From positions 1-64,000 of the forward strand of contig NZ_BDAZ01000062.1 in assembly GCF_001612725.1 (NCBI RefSeq): 64,000 bases of DNA, given 5' to 3'. The notes under the pieces were generated by a model. The model saw nothing but the letters and a program-made list of their open reading frames with translations, had not been told where the DNA came from and ran no database searches. Made by a program: the position numbers and the translations under genes. Origin of the DNA: Nocardia anaemiae NBRC 100462 (GTDB lineage: Bacteria; Actinomycetota; Actinomycetes; Mycobacteriales; Mycobacteriaceae). How positions within the stretch are numbered: position 1 is the stretch's first letter; each line of letters starts with the position of its first letter. Below are positions 8,156 to 17,215 of this stretch, piece by piece.

Positions 8156-8908
8156 TCAGCGCGAGCGGGCGTCGACGTGCACGGCATTGGCGACGCCGCG
8201 GCGCCGAGCGCGCTCTACGAGGCCGCTGCGATAGGACTCACCGTGGCGCGCAAGTACTCTCGGATGTGTCTGTCCCACCACCCGGTACTGTGCGGCCGGG
8301 CGCAAGTCGGCGATGTGGGCCATCGCGTCGATGCCCCATTCGATGCCTTTTCCCTTGCCGAGCAGGCCCCAGGTCAGGATTATCGGCGTCCGGGAGATCG
8401 GCTGGTGTTGGTCGCCGGGCTGTCCGGAGCGATTGTCGGTGCCACCGTGCGGAATCACCCGGACCTTGGCCGGGTCGAGGGCGTAGTGGTCGATGAGTCG
8501 TCGGCGAGCCGTGTTCGTCATGGTGACGACGGCCGCGCAATTGTCAGCGAGCTGGTCGAGGATCATCCGCTGCTGTGGTGTCGGGTTGACCGGCACCGTA
8601 TGCAGCACGACGATGGCCGGAACCCGAAGGGCGCGAATGACTTCGAGGACATCGACGCCGTCTCGCCCGCTATAGATGCCGTATTCGTGCTGGATGATCG
8701 CGATATCGAAGCGGTTGAGCGCGATAGCCGCGGCGGCGGCACCGCGGTGGTCGCTGCGCTCCCACTGGTGCGCCACCTCAGCGGGCGGTGTCGGATCCGG
8801 AGTGTCGACCACGGCAACGACACCGACGGTCGGGCGGCGCCCGATATCGACCGGCGCAGAACCGATTTCGCCGGGCGCGGTCAACGCATCGACGAGTGCG
8901 CAAACCAT
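8156..8908 (-). pseudogene. GT4 glycosyltransferase fragment
   Basis: About 250 residues of the family-4 glycosyltransferase type: FDIAIIQHEYGIYSG, PAIVVLHTVPVNPTP, VVTMTNTARRRL, KVRVIPHGG and LTWGLLGKGKGIEWGIDAM are all recognisable. The first ~30 residues of the family (with the CGLA-type loop) are missing at 8908, and the C-terminal donor-binding half stops abruptly at VANAVHVDARSR. It runs convergently towards the hemB paralogue. Its 5' edge at about 8908 abuts a second, oppositely oriented glycosyltransferase fragment, so a rearrangement joined them there. The coding frame itself has no internal stop. Confidence 0.75.
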
Positions 8909-8917
8909 TTCGACTTC

Positions 8918-9721
8918 ATGCCGCCGACCTACAGCAGGCTGGTGTCGACACCGATGGTGACGACGATTCACGGCTTCTCCTCACCGAAAATCCTTCCGAT
9001 TTACCGGGAATTCGGTGACATCGCCCACTATGTGGCAATCTCCGACGCCGATCGCGACCCGGATCTGCGCTATGCAGCGACGATTCATCACGGTATCGAT
9101 CTCACCCAGTTCACATTTCGGCCCGAGCACGGCGAATATCTGCTCTTTCTGGACAGAATTCATCCGGATAAAGGGACGCACCTGGCGATCGAGGTAGCGC
9201 GGCAGGCCGGACTGCCATTGATCATCGCGGGCGTGATCCAAGACGAGGAATACTTCCGCTCGGCGATCGAACCGCATCTCACCGGCACCGATGTGACCTA
9301 CCTCGGTCCGGTCGGTCCGGCAGAGCGGGACGCGCTACTCGGAAGTGCCCGTGCACTGCTGCATTTGATCGGTTTCGCCGAGCCGTTCGGCCTGTCGGTC
9401 GTCGAAGCCATGGCCACCGGGACACCGGTCATCGCAACACCATTGGGTTCGATGCCGGAGATCATCCGCCACGGTCGCACCGGATTCCTCGTCGCCGAGG
9501 TCGCGGGTGCCGTCGCGGCGGTATCGGATATCGAGCGAATCGACCGCTCCGCCTGCCGGGACGATGTCTTCGAACGCTTCACCGCTGACCGCATGATCGA
9601 TGCCTATCTGGCTCTGTTCACACGGACCGTACGAGATCGCGGACGTCGCGCCGAATCGGCCGAGCCGGCACCGCAACAGGCCATCGGCTCGCCCGGTCTG
9701 TTCTCACACGCCGGACTGTAA
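8918..9721 (+). pseudogene. GT4 glycosyltransferase, N-terminally truncated
   Basis: The frame from about 8903 (HFDFMPPTYSRL) to 9721 encodes the acceptor-side end and the whole donor-binding domain of a family-4 glycosyltransferase: TTIHGFSSPKILPIY, YVAISDADR, LLFLDRIHPDKGTHLAIE and the EPFGLSVVEAMATGTPVIA signature with its E-x7-E pair. Roughly the first 80-100 residues are absent. An ATG at 8918 could restart translation but lies inside the domain, so the product would lack the acceptor half. The C-terminus ends in a low-complexity tail. The NDP-sugar and acceptor are unknown. Confidence 0.75.
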
Positions 9722-10493
9722 TCGACAGTGCCCCAAGGCTACTGATTCTCAGACCGGATGCCGAGTTGGTTCGGCCTTTCGGTTCGTGATGCCCACCGCA
9801 TTCGCTTGTTCGGGACGCTGATCAGATCGTGCAGTTCAGCGGTGAGATTGGCGGTCCACGGCCACCACGCGCCACCGAACTGCCCCGAACTGGAGTCGCT
9901 TCGACGCAGCAGCAGGCGTGGCGTGCGGGTAGGTGTCCGGAACGGTTGCAGGTCGCGTGGAGGCGGGCCAATGTTCCCGACCATGTCGCGGTGATTGGTT
10001 ATCAGGCGCTGCGTGCGATGTGAGTCATGATCTGGTCTCGATTCCACCGACGGCCAGGGGCGCGGGTTCGGGCTCGACAGCGGCCAACAGGGCCGCGCGC
10101 GGTGGCCGACGGGATTAGCCGGAGCACGATCAAGCCGCTGTCACGGCCGGAGGCGAACATCGTGTTCCACCGCTCGAAGCGATAGGGATCGAGTCGGACC
10201 ACGAGGTTGTCGACGATTATTAGCCGTTGGCCGACAACGTATCCGGGCCCAGCCGAACGTCCGTAAATAGCCGACGAGCGCATCCTAGGTCGGGTATGTG
10301 CCGTCGTGAAGCGTGAGCGCGTCGACAGGGCGTTGCTCATCCTCTCGGCACCCGCAGCGCCGACGATGATCGCGCTCGTCGAGGAAACGCTCGAATGCCA
10401 GCGCGCCTCGCCCTGCTCCGGGCCGGAATCTCCCCGGGGGCGTACTGTCTTGGGAACGAGACCGCCGAGGTCTTGCAACCAAAGGATGCCCAG
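9722..10493. other. No intact gene; possible small relic
   Basis: No frame here has a convincing start and family match. On the minus strand about 10100-10240 reads IIVDNLVVRLDPYRFERW and FASGRDSGLIVLRLIP, which looks like a genuine but isolated piece of protein of unknown family. It has no clear beginning or end. Confidence 0.4.
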
Positions 10494-10637
10494 TTGTCCG
10501 ACAAATCTCCGCGTAGCACGATGTCCAAAAAGCAGGGGAAATCGATCAAGGAGAAACGAGCGGAGAAGAAGGCCAAGTCAGCCGCCGCTCAATCCGGCGT
10601 TGAAGCCTTGGAGAACAGGGACAAGAAGCGCAAGTAG
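10494..10637 (+). CDS. Small Lys-rich basic protein (47 aa)
   Basis: A 47-residue, highly charged protein that begins at TTG 10494 (SDKSPRSTMSKKQGKS...) or at ATG 10521, and ends EALENRDKKRK. About a third of its residues are Lys or Arg and the middle is a long predicted helix KEKRAEKKAKSAAA. I recall similar small conserved actinobacterial proteins with the start MSDKSPR and the MSKK-GKS motif, which supports the TTG start. A nucleic-acid-binding role is plausible but unproven. The codon use is less GC-extreme than its neighbours (many AAG/AAA). A strong hairpin follows 17 bases after the stop. Confidence 0.65.
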   Translation: MSDKSPRSTMSKKQGKSIKEKRAEKKAKSAAAQSGVEALENRDKKRK

Positions 10638-10654
10638 ACATACTCCTGTGCGGC

Positions 10655-10688
10655 ATCGGAGCTCAGCCCTCACGGGCTCAGCTCCGAT
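10655..10688 (+). terminator. Hairpin terminator after the small basic gene
   Basis: A 15-base stem with one mismatch (ATCGGAGCTCAGCCC against GGGCTCAGCTCCGAT) and a four-base loop TCAC. It sits 17 bases after the stop at 10637. There is no long T run, which is common for actinobacterial terminators. Confidence 0.7.
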
Positions 10689-11062
10689 ATGGGGAGATCG
10701 ACGTCCTGCCGAGTCGACCAACGAATCTCCCCGGACTCGTCGAGCCACTGGGGACGCGCTCGATCCTTGCTCGGCGACCCACGCGCACCGCGTACGGCAT
10801 GAGTCCGGCGGCGATCGCCCGAGACAGGCGATCTGACGGAGGTCCGAGGCTCCCTTCCTGAATGGTTTGGGACGTTCAGTCGAACGCCCAGGGCGGTGAG
10901 AGTGGGGCCGAACGTGGGCCTCGATCAACGGCAGCCCCACTATTCGTTGCCCTCGCCCAGGAATTGCGGTTCGACGGGGCAGGAGCGAAACTGTCCATCA
11001 CGCATCCGCTGGACGTGTGGCAGGTCACGAAGGTCCACTGGACCAGGTCAAAGGGGAACGGC
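10689..11062. other. Intergenic region upstream of the hydrolase pseudogene
   Basis: No gene supported. It probably holds the former promoter of the hydrolase gene; no clear promoter elements were identified. Confidence 0.4.
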
Positions 11063-11863
11063 ATGTCGAACACGCCGACACCAGTGGTATTCATTCACGG
11101 GCTGTGGCTGCACGCCACCAGCTGGGGGCCATGGCTCGAGCATTTCCGCGCGGCCGGCTATGCGCCCGTTGCCCCCGGCTGGCCCGGCGAGCCCGACACA
11201 GTCGCCGCGGCGAGGGCCCATCCGGAGGCGGTCGCCGACATCGGAATCGATGACGCCGCAGCACATTTCGCTGCCATCATCGAGGAGCTGCCCGCCTCGC
11301 CGATCATCATCGGTCACTCCTTCGGCGGACTGCTCACCGAGAAGCTGATGGGCCGGAACCTCGGAATCGCCGGTGTCGCAATCGATCCGGCCCAAATCAA
11401 AGGGGTGCTGCCGCTGCCGCTCGCGCAGCTGAGATCCGGACTGCCAGCCCTCGGCAACCCCACCAACCTGCACAAAGCGGTGTCGTTGACCGAGAAGCAG
11501 TTCCGATATGGCTTCGGTAACGCGGTCAGCGAGCAGGAGTCCGCCGAGTTGTTCGAGAAGTGAACGGTGCCCTCGCCCGCGCGGCCGTTGTTCCAGGCGG
11601 CCGCGGCGAATTTCGTCCTGCATTCCCAGGCCGAGGTTGACACCGCCAATTCGAATCGTGGTCCCCTGCTGCTCATCTCGGGTCTCGAGGATCACACCGT
11701 CCCCGATGTGGTGACCAGGTCGACGCTGAAGCAGTACCGCGATTCCGCTGCGGTCACCGAACTGCGGCAGTTCGAGGGCCGCGGCCATTCCCTGACCATC
11801 GACAGCGGCTGGAAGGATGTGGCGGACGCGATCCTGATGTGGCTGGCGGACAAGGGCTTCTGA
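11063..11863 (+). pseudogene. Alpha/beta hydrolase interrupted by one nonsense codon
   Basis: A 266-codon alpha/beta-hydrolase gene starting at ATG 11063 (MSNTPTPVVFIHGLW). The catalytic triad is visible: Ser in IIIGHSFGG, Asp in GLEDHTVP and His in GRGHSLT. The frame is intact except for TGA at 11561-11563, codon 167, between AELFEK and TVPSPARPLFQAAAANF. Relatives have Trp at this spot, so a TGG-to-TGA change is the simplest explanation. After the stop the same frame continues without interruption to 11863. It is either a recent pseudogene, a readthrough case, or a sequencing error. The in-frame ATG/GTG codons after the stop would not restore the nucleophile. Confidence 0.8.
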
Positions 11864-11882
11864 CACGAGGAAAGACGCAGTC

Positions 11883-12020
11883 ATGGATCTGGGTTTGACC
11901 GGCACTCTGGCGTGGTGACGCGCAGCGAGCCGCGGTATTGGGCCGGCCGTCACTCGAACCTTGGTCGACGAGGGCGCGGTCGTGGTTGCCGCGGCTCGGC
12001 ACGCCGGAGACGACCTGAGG
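11883..12020 (+). pseudogene. Short-chain dehydrogenase N-terminal scrap
   Basis: Starting at ATG 11883, twenty bases after the hydrolase, the frame reads MDLGLTGTLAW, a TGA stop, then RAASRGIGPAVTRTLVDEG. The spacing matches the SDR nucleotide-binding start (GKVALVTGASRGIG...). The stop falls where Val of the family should be. Similarity fades after about 45 codons and the catalytic Ser-Tyr-Lys part is absent. Confidence 0.6.
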
Positions 12021-12216
12021 ACCCCTCGCCGGCACCGGGCGTGTCGACCGCCTGAATACTCGCGGCGTCGATCACCGCTCGCGACCAGTCGATCTACCCC
12101 GGCTGCCCATCTCGTCGAATACCGTCCGGCGCAGCCGGGTCCATACGATCAAACACCATGCGGCACAACAGCTTCCTGCTCATACCAAGCGGATTACATC
12201 TATGTAGGGCAATATC

Positions 12217-12852
12217 TCAGTGTTCGAGGGCCAGCCGCATTCCCAGGCCGATGAAGATGCCACCCGTGGCGGTGTCTATGCGCCTACGGGCGTTGCGCCG
12301 AGCAGTGAGCCAGCGTCCGATCCGTCCAGCCAGCAGACCGATAGTGCCGTCGACGAGGAATTCCAGGGCGATCAGGATGATGCCGAGGATCACGAATTGC
12401 GTCCCGACCTGGCCCAGTTGGGGGTTGATGAACTGAGGCAAAAAGGCGATGGTGAACGTGACCATCTTCGGATTGAGCAAATTGGTCGTCAGGCCAGCGA
12501 GGTAGGCGCGCCGGCCTGACATCCGGCCACCGTCGGCAGGTGCCTGGTCATGGTTGTCGTTGCGGTGGCGCACCATCTGGATGCCCAGGTAGATCAGGTA
12601 GGCCGCGCCAGTGATCCGAATGGCCGTGAAGGCGGTCGGGACAGAGGCGAACAAGGCGGCCAGGCCAGCCGCCGCTACGGTGACGTGGACGGCCTCGCTG
12701 GTGGCCACGCCAGCGGTGGCCAAAAGGCCCGCTCGCCGACCTCCGCGGATACCGCACCCGAGGACGAACAGCATGTCGGGACCGGGAGTAATCATGGCAA
12801 CGACCGTGGTCAAGGTGAACGCCACGAGTAGGTGATCATCGATAGGCACCAT
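12217..12852 (-). CDS. LysE/RhtB-family amino-acid exporter
   Basis: A 211-residue membrane protein of the LysE/RhtB translocator family, usual length about 205-215. The signature start TPGPDMLFVLGCGIRGGRRAG is followed by hydrophobic segments near residues 8-28, 40-65, 70-88, 115-145, 150-175 and 185-205, and the NPKMVTFTIAFLPQF motif. The family exports amino acids or homoserine-lactone-like molecules; the substrate here cannot be told. The start at 12852 gives a natural N-terminus. It stands alone, downstream of IS remnants. Confidence 0.9.
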   Translation of the reverse strand: MVPIDDHLLVAFTLTTVVAMITPGPDMLFVLGCGIRGGRRAGLLATAGVATSEAVHVTVAAAGLAALFASVPTAFTAIRITGAAYLIYLGIQMVRHRNDNHDQAPADGGRMSGRRAYLAGLTTNLLNPKMVTFTIAFLPQFINPQLGQVGTQFVILGIILIALEFLVDGTIGLLAGRIGRWLTARRNARRRIDTATGGIFIGLGMRLALEH

Positions 12853-12984
12853 CCGAGTGTCGCAAACCAGTGTCCGGTAGGAAACCGATGTCCAGCAGGC
12901 CCAATCGAATTACGCCCATGTGAGACACCGTCTTGTGACTCGTTTCGGTTGGATTGTGTTGTTGTATAGGACAATTGCGGTGGT

Positions 12985-13245
12985 GTCGGAGCGGGTGCTG
13001 TCGTCGGTGGTAGGTGCGTTCGATCCAGCCGACGATCGCCAAGCGCAGATCCTCACGTGTGGGCCAGCGACGGCGGTCGAGCACATTGCGTTGCAGCAGC
13101 GCGAAAACGATTCCATCGCCGCGTTTGTCACCGCAGGCGCCGACGCGGCCCATGGATCCACATAATCCGTTGCGCGCCAACACCGATACGAACTTTCTGG
13201 ATCGAAACTGGGCTGCCTCGATCCGAATGCACCAGGGTGCCTTTC
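12985..13245 (-). mobile_element. IS3-family transposase remnant (orfB 3' part)
   Basis: The minus strand holds the end of an IS3-type DDE transposase: GTLVHSDRGS, then FRSRKFVSVLARNGLCGSMG, then FALLQRNVLDRRRWPTRE and LRLAIVGWIERTYHRR. The first block is in a different frame because one C is inserted after the AGC of DRGS. The region that should read DNAAMESFFALLQ contains one inserted and one deleted base that cancel out. The N-terminal integrase core and the terminal repeats are missing. It is non-functional. Confidence 0.8.
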
Positions 13246-13262
13246 GGCCCGACCGGGCGCGG

Positions 13263-13928
13263 CGCCGGTCCGAACGCCGTATCCGCGCCGCCGGGCTTGC
13301 TCGCGAAAAGTCGTTGAGGGCGTTCGACTTCGACGCCAACCCGAACATCGACCCGGCCGTGGTCAACACCCTCGCGGCTTGCGACTGGGTCACGAAAGGC
13401 ACCCCGCTCTGCCTGATCGGTGACTCCGGCACCGGCAAGAGCCACTCGCTGATCGCTCTGGGTACCGAAGCTGCGATGCACGGCTACCGCGTGAAATTCA
13501 CTCTGGCAACGAAACTGGTGAACGAACTCGTCGAAGCCGCCGAGGAGAAAGTCCTCGCGAAGACGATCGCGCGCTACGGGCGGGTCGATCTCCTGTGCAT
13601 TGACGAACTCGGATATATGGAACTCGATAAGCGCGGAGCGGAGTTGTTGTTCCAGGTTTTGACCGAGTGCGAGGAAAAGAATTCTGTCGCCATCGCATCG
13701 AATGAGGCGTTCTCCGGCTGGTCGAACACGTTCCCCGAACCGCGTCTCTGCGCCGCGATCGTCGACCGGCCGACCTTCGGCGGACGGATCATCGAGACCG
13801 GCACCCAGGCCTACCGACTCACTCGCACTGCCCTGGGCAACACTGGCGGCACCTCTGCTACACCCGCACCGCAACAGTCGGTATTCATCGACACCCCACC
13901 GCAGCAGCGACTGGAAACGGCACCCTGA
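13263..13928 (+). mobile_element. IS21-family IstB ATPase, N-terminally truncated
   Basis: The frame encodes most of an IstB-like helper ATPase: a RRSERRIRAAGLAREKSL lead-in, Walker A GDSGTGKSH, a helix carrying LATKLVNELVEAAEE, Walker B LLCIDELGYM, and the end RLCAAIVDRPTFGG. The first ~50-60 residues are missing; the frame runs back without its own start into antisense of the IS3 remnant, so the two elements are joined head to head near 13250. No istA lies next to it. The last ~40 residues (from about 13810) are not typical of IstB. Confidence 0.8.
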
Positions 13929-14122
13929 CCACCTGCCTGTCCGCGAATTACGAGACCACCTCCGACGCTCCGAGCCCGACCCCGCACTCCGAAGGCGCGA
14001 CCCGTGACCACACCCGACAGCTTGGTGGGACGCGGAAGGAGCCGCGCACAATGTCGGGTTGGCGCTGGCAGTGGCGCGGGAACAGGCCGAATTCGCGCGC
14101 GAGGTCATCGCGCGAGCGGCGT

Positions 14123-15238
14123 CTACCCCGCGGTGGCCGGGCCGTTGGGTGGGGGTGCGAGTCGGGCGGCGGCCTCGAGCTGATCGCGGAGGGTCGAGAT
14201 CACCGCGTCTCGGGACGTATTTTCGAGGTCGGCGACGCGGGCGGTGAGTACATTGATCAGAAACATGGCAGGCGTGAGAACCGGTGAAACATCAACTCCG
14301 ACGATGACATCTTGGGGCTTTGTCACGATTACCGGTTCCAGATCGGTGAGACCGGCAAGTACGTGATCGAGCGCCTGCCCTGGATTGTCGGGGTCATCGA
14401 GCGCTGTTGCCGTTTCCAGGAGGAAATTGCCGACGCGGCTCGCGTGTTCGGTGAGACCGACTTGGGCGGTGGTCCCGGTAGCGAGTCGGGTGTCGTTCGC
14501 GAGCACGCGGTCAGCTCGAACTTGAAGCGCCCCAGCGTGGCCGGAGCGGGTGGTTATCGAGACGTTGATTCCCACTGGCCTACCCGCTTCGTCCCACAGG
14601 GGTACGTCGTCATCGTCGGATTGCGGGTCGGCGGCGAGGTCTTGGACTGCGGATCGGTCGACGATGCCGCCGACGAGTGGCATCCAGATGGACGACACGT
14701 CGTGCGGTGCACCCCCGTGCAGCACGACGGTCCATTTGCCCGCCGTGACAGCTATCCGGCCGAAGATGTCGTAGTCGTCGGAGACCTCTGACCTATCGAC
14801 GGAAGCCAGGGGCGCGATAGCCCGAATGGCGTCGGCGAGGCCATTGGGACCGAATGTGTCGACGATGTCGACCGCGAACGCGCCGCCCTGGTCCGGGTTG
14901 GTCCAGTCGATGTCCCGGTCGAGGCGAATCCAGCGGTCTGCGAGCTGGCTGATCTGGCGGGACGCTCGTCGCGCCCACCAGTCGACGTCGCCGCGCACAG
15001 CGCTGATGGTCGGCGACGCAAGAAATTCCGCTTGGTCGAAGCCATAGTTGTCTTTGATCGTGCCGGTCGCGTACCCACTCGCGGTGAGGACGAAATCGCC
15101 GGTGACAGTGCCGAATGTGGTGGAGTATGCCGCCGAGACTCCGACGACCCCGCTCTCCGTGAGCCGGTCCGCAGCCTTGAGGAGTGCCTCTGAAGGTGAG
15201 TCGACGATGGATTGCCACTCCGGAACATCCGTGGACAC
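14123..15238 (-). CDS. LppX/LolA-like protein without signal peptide
   Basis: A 371-residue protein starting at GTG 15238 behind GAGGAGA. The N-terminal ~190 residues follow the pattern of actinobacterial LppX/LprG-type lipid-binding lipoproteins: a helix SEALLKAADRLTES, strands with VTGDFVLTASGYATGTIKD, then AVRGDVDWWARR and ADRWIRLD. A second, similar half follows (ISITTRSGHAGALQ-type strands). There is no signal peptide or lipobox Cys, so it appears cytosolic or is exported another way. The C-terminal helix is rich in Ala and acidic residues and ends in a Pro-rich tail. The function is unknown. Codon use is consistent throughout, so it is probably expressed. Confidence 0.6.
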   Translation of the reverse strand: MSTDVPEWQSIVDSPSEALLKAADRLTESGVVGVSAAYSTTFGTVTGDFVLTASGYATGTIKDNYGFDQAEFLASPTISAVRGDVDWWARRASRQISQLADRWIRLDRDIDWTNPDQGGAFAVDIVDTFGPNGLADAIRAIAPLASVDRSEVSDDYDIFGRIAVTAGKWTVVLHGGAPHDVSSIWMPLVGGIVDRSAVQDLAADPQSDDDDVPLWDEAGRPVGINVSITTRSGHAGALQVRADRVLANDTRLATGTTAQVGLTEHASRVGNFLLETATALDDPDNPGQALDHVLAGLTDLEPVIVTKPQDVIVGVDVSPVLTPAMFLINVLTARVADLENTSRDAVISTLRDQLEAAARLAPPPNGPATAG

Positions 15239-15916
15239 GCAGTCTCCTCATCGGTCTTCGTTGCACTGTGCCTGAGCCTAAAACCGATACACAGGCACCT
15301 GTTCCATGTGATGGGAAGGGACGGCTTACCGACCTACGGGCCGACCTGAACCGGTTCGTCACCGTTGTTCAGAACATCACGATCCCGCGGAATACCTTCA
15401 CACCCCACCGTTCTGACACACCCGACGACCGGACACGCCGACCGGCGTGACGTCGAAATTCATGGATACGCCTGCCCTGGATCGGCCCCGAGTGACGCCA
15501 GGATTCGTGGATAGGCGGTCTTGGAATTCGTACTTACGGCCACCAGATCAAACTGATCAGCAGCGGACGCTGGGGCAAGCGCCAAATCGTCCATCTCGCC
15601 GCGTTCGCCGCTATCGCAGCCTCGGCCGTCGCGATACTACTCGCGGTCCATGCACTCGCAGGCCCTGTATACGCGCGCAACGGGTCTCGGTCACCGGTGG
15701 CGGCCAAGGCGATGGCCGAAGACCGTACGCGCAGCCGGCCGGGCACATCGGCATGCGAGACCGAGTGCAGGGCGCGTGTCAGTTCGCTGGCCAACCCCGT
15801 CGGCGGAGTCGCCGTGGTCGTCGAATCCGAGCAGATTGCTGGCCTGGCGGCACAGCAACGCATTTTCGGGCGACCGGCACCGGTCTGCGATCAAGAGCAG
15901 GTGGTCGAAACCTGCT
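15239..15916. other. Relic-rich spacer
   Basis: A plus frame at about 15540-15680 encodes a basic stretch followed by a clear transmembrane segment (HLAAFAAIAASAVAILLAVH), but it has no start codon and its continuation looks non-coding. It may be the end of a lost secreted or membrane protein. Nothing else is supported. Confidence 0.4.
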
Positions 15917-16150
15917 CACGATCGGCGGCGGAAACGCGAGGAGATCCGCGGTCTCATCAAGGAACTCGGAGATATTCGGCACGTGTTGTCCGGGGCGGAT
16001 CCGCTGGACAAAGCCGAGGTCTACCGGCACCTCAACCTGCAGATGACCTACCATCCCGCAAAACGACTCGTGCGGGTCGAGACATCTCTCGACCCGGACG
16101 GTTGGGGTTATGGCAAGTGTCCGGAGGGGGTATCGACCACTACGCCAACC
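15917..16150 (+). pseudogene. Serine-integrase C-terminal remnant
   Basis: The frame reads REEIRGLIKELGDIRHVL, SGADPLDKAEVYRHLNLQ and MTYHPAKRLVRVETS, then GYGKCPEG. This is the coiled-coil and terminal strand region typical of the end of large serine recombinases of actinobacterial phages and integrative elements. The catalytic N-terminal domain and the zinc-ribbon part are missing. It suggests that a prophage or integrative element once sat here; no att repeats were identified. Confidence 0.55.
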
Positions 16151-16639
16151 TCCTGCGACATCGAAAACTGCTGGTCATCGGGAAATAGCGGTGGCGTGAC
16201 GATTCTGGTGCGTTTGTGCCGTAGATGGCTGTGGGTGTGGTGGGGCCGGACGGGGTGCTGGATTTCCTGAGCCAGCCCCGTGTGAGCGTTCGGCGGCGAA
16301 TAATCGATGACAGGACCGAGATCCTGGATTGCATCGCCCGTCACGGCGAGCAGGTGCGAGGAGATGCCCGGTCGACGTAGTTCGCGACTCGGTGTCGATT
16401 GCGATCTTGCAGGTTAGCGAGGATGACTTGTTCGTCGCCGACCGAAACTTTCAAACCCGAGCCATCGCCGCGGCCGTTATCGCTCGATTCAGCCCCTAGT
16501 CACCGAGCGGCTCGGTTTACCCGGAGCAACTCGATGCTGCAGAACATGATCTGACGACCGGAAATGGCTCGCACCAGCTCACCCGTCTCATACGGGTGAA
16601 TGCGAACCTCGGATCGCAGAAGCTCTCGCGCAGGAAGAC
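16151..16639. other. No intact gene
   Basis: A plus frame near 16303-16365 (DRTEILDCIARHGEQ) resembles the start of a SnoaL/NTF2-like protein but ends at a stop after about 22 codons. The rest shows no recognisable coding sequence. Confidence 0.35.
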
Positions 16640-16789
16640 CCCGGAGACGGCATCGACGAGACTGTAGTGTGCCCGCACAATCAACGACCAGCGGTCGTTG
16701 GCGCGTTGCTCGACCACCGTGCACTGCCATAGCTGGTGGTCCCGGTCGAGTCGCTCTGCGAGTTCGGTCGCGATCAGTTCGAGCAACGT
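16640..16789 (-). pseudogene. Wax ester synthase/DGAT-family scrap
   Basis: About 50 residues read AERLDRDHQLWQCTVVE, then NDRWSLIVRAHYSLVDAVSG. This is the segment around the HHxxxDG acyltransferase motif of WS/DGAT (Tgs) enzymes, but the motif is degenerate (AHYSLVDAV). The rest of the ~450-residue enzyme is absent. An intact Tgs-type gene is present at 58979. Confidence 0.6.
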
Positions 16790-16904
16790 CTGCTTATCAC
16801 CCGGCTCGGGCCGCGCGGCCGTCATGGACTGGCCCACCGCGACCGTCATCGGGTGTGGCCAGAACACCGGTGATCTTTGCGGCGACGGAAGGCACCGACG
16901 AGGA

Positions 16905-16919
16905 GGGTCTTTCGGCTCT
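16905..16919. promoter_or_regulatory. Weak DevR-box-like site
   Basis: GGGTCTTTCGGCTCT matches AGGACTTTCGGCCCT upstream of hypF at most positions. It lies 29-43 bases before the possible start at 16948 and would serve the otsB1-type gene. Confidence 0.35.
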
Positions 16920-16947
16920 GCCGCACGGTTCGCGCGAGCGGCATGCT

Positions 16948-17199
16948 GTGCTCGTGCTCACCCCACCACCACGGCGACATCCGATCCGGACGGTCGGCTG
17001 GAGGCCGTTCGATCAGACGGTCGACCGACTGTGCCTGGAGTTCGACGGCCAGTTCTCCCGAATCCGGGTAGCTGCGATGGTTCGGCGGTGTGCAGAGGAT
17101 CTGGCGGGCACGCCACCCGGCGCACTGCCCGAACTCTGTGAGCGGTTGGCCCGCCAACGCCTCCTCGACACGATGCCCATACCCGCTGCGTGCGGGTAG
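16948..17199 (+). CDS. Small three-helix protein upstream of the OtsB1-type fusion
   Basis: About 83 residues from a possible GTG at 16948. After a Pro/Arg-rich lead the residues form three predicted helices: FDQTVDRLCLEFDGQF, RVAAMVRRCAEDLAG and GALPELCERLARQRL. The arrangement resembles the small three-helix-bundle family of actinobacteria (PF12029-like, DUF3562-type), whose function is unknown. The start is uncertain because no good ribosome binding site was found. It ends 16 bases before the chosen start of the giant fusion gene, so the two are probably co-transcribed. Confidence 0.5.
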   Translation: MLVLTPPPRRHPIRTVGWRPFDQTVDRLCLEFDGQFSRIRVAAMVRRCAEDLAGTPPGALPELCERLARQRLLDTMPIPAACG

Positions 17200-17215
17200 A
17201 CCTGCGGAGTTCGAT

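Noticed and set aside
10862-11062. N-terminal extension of the hydrolase frame
   Set aside because: The frame is open back to 10862, but the fold starts at ATG 11063 and the extra residues look non-coding.
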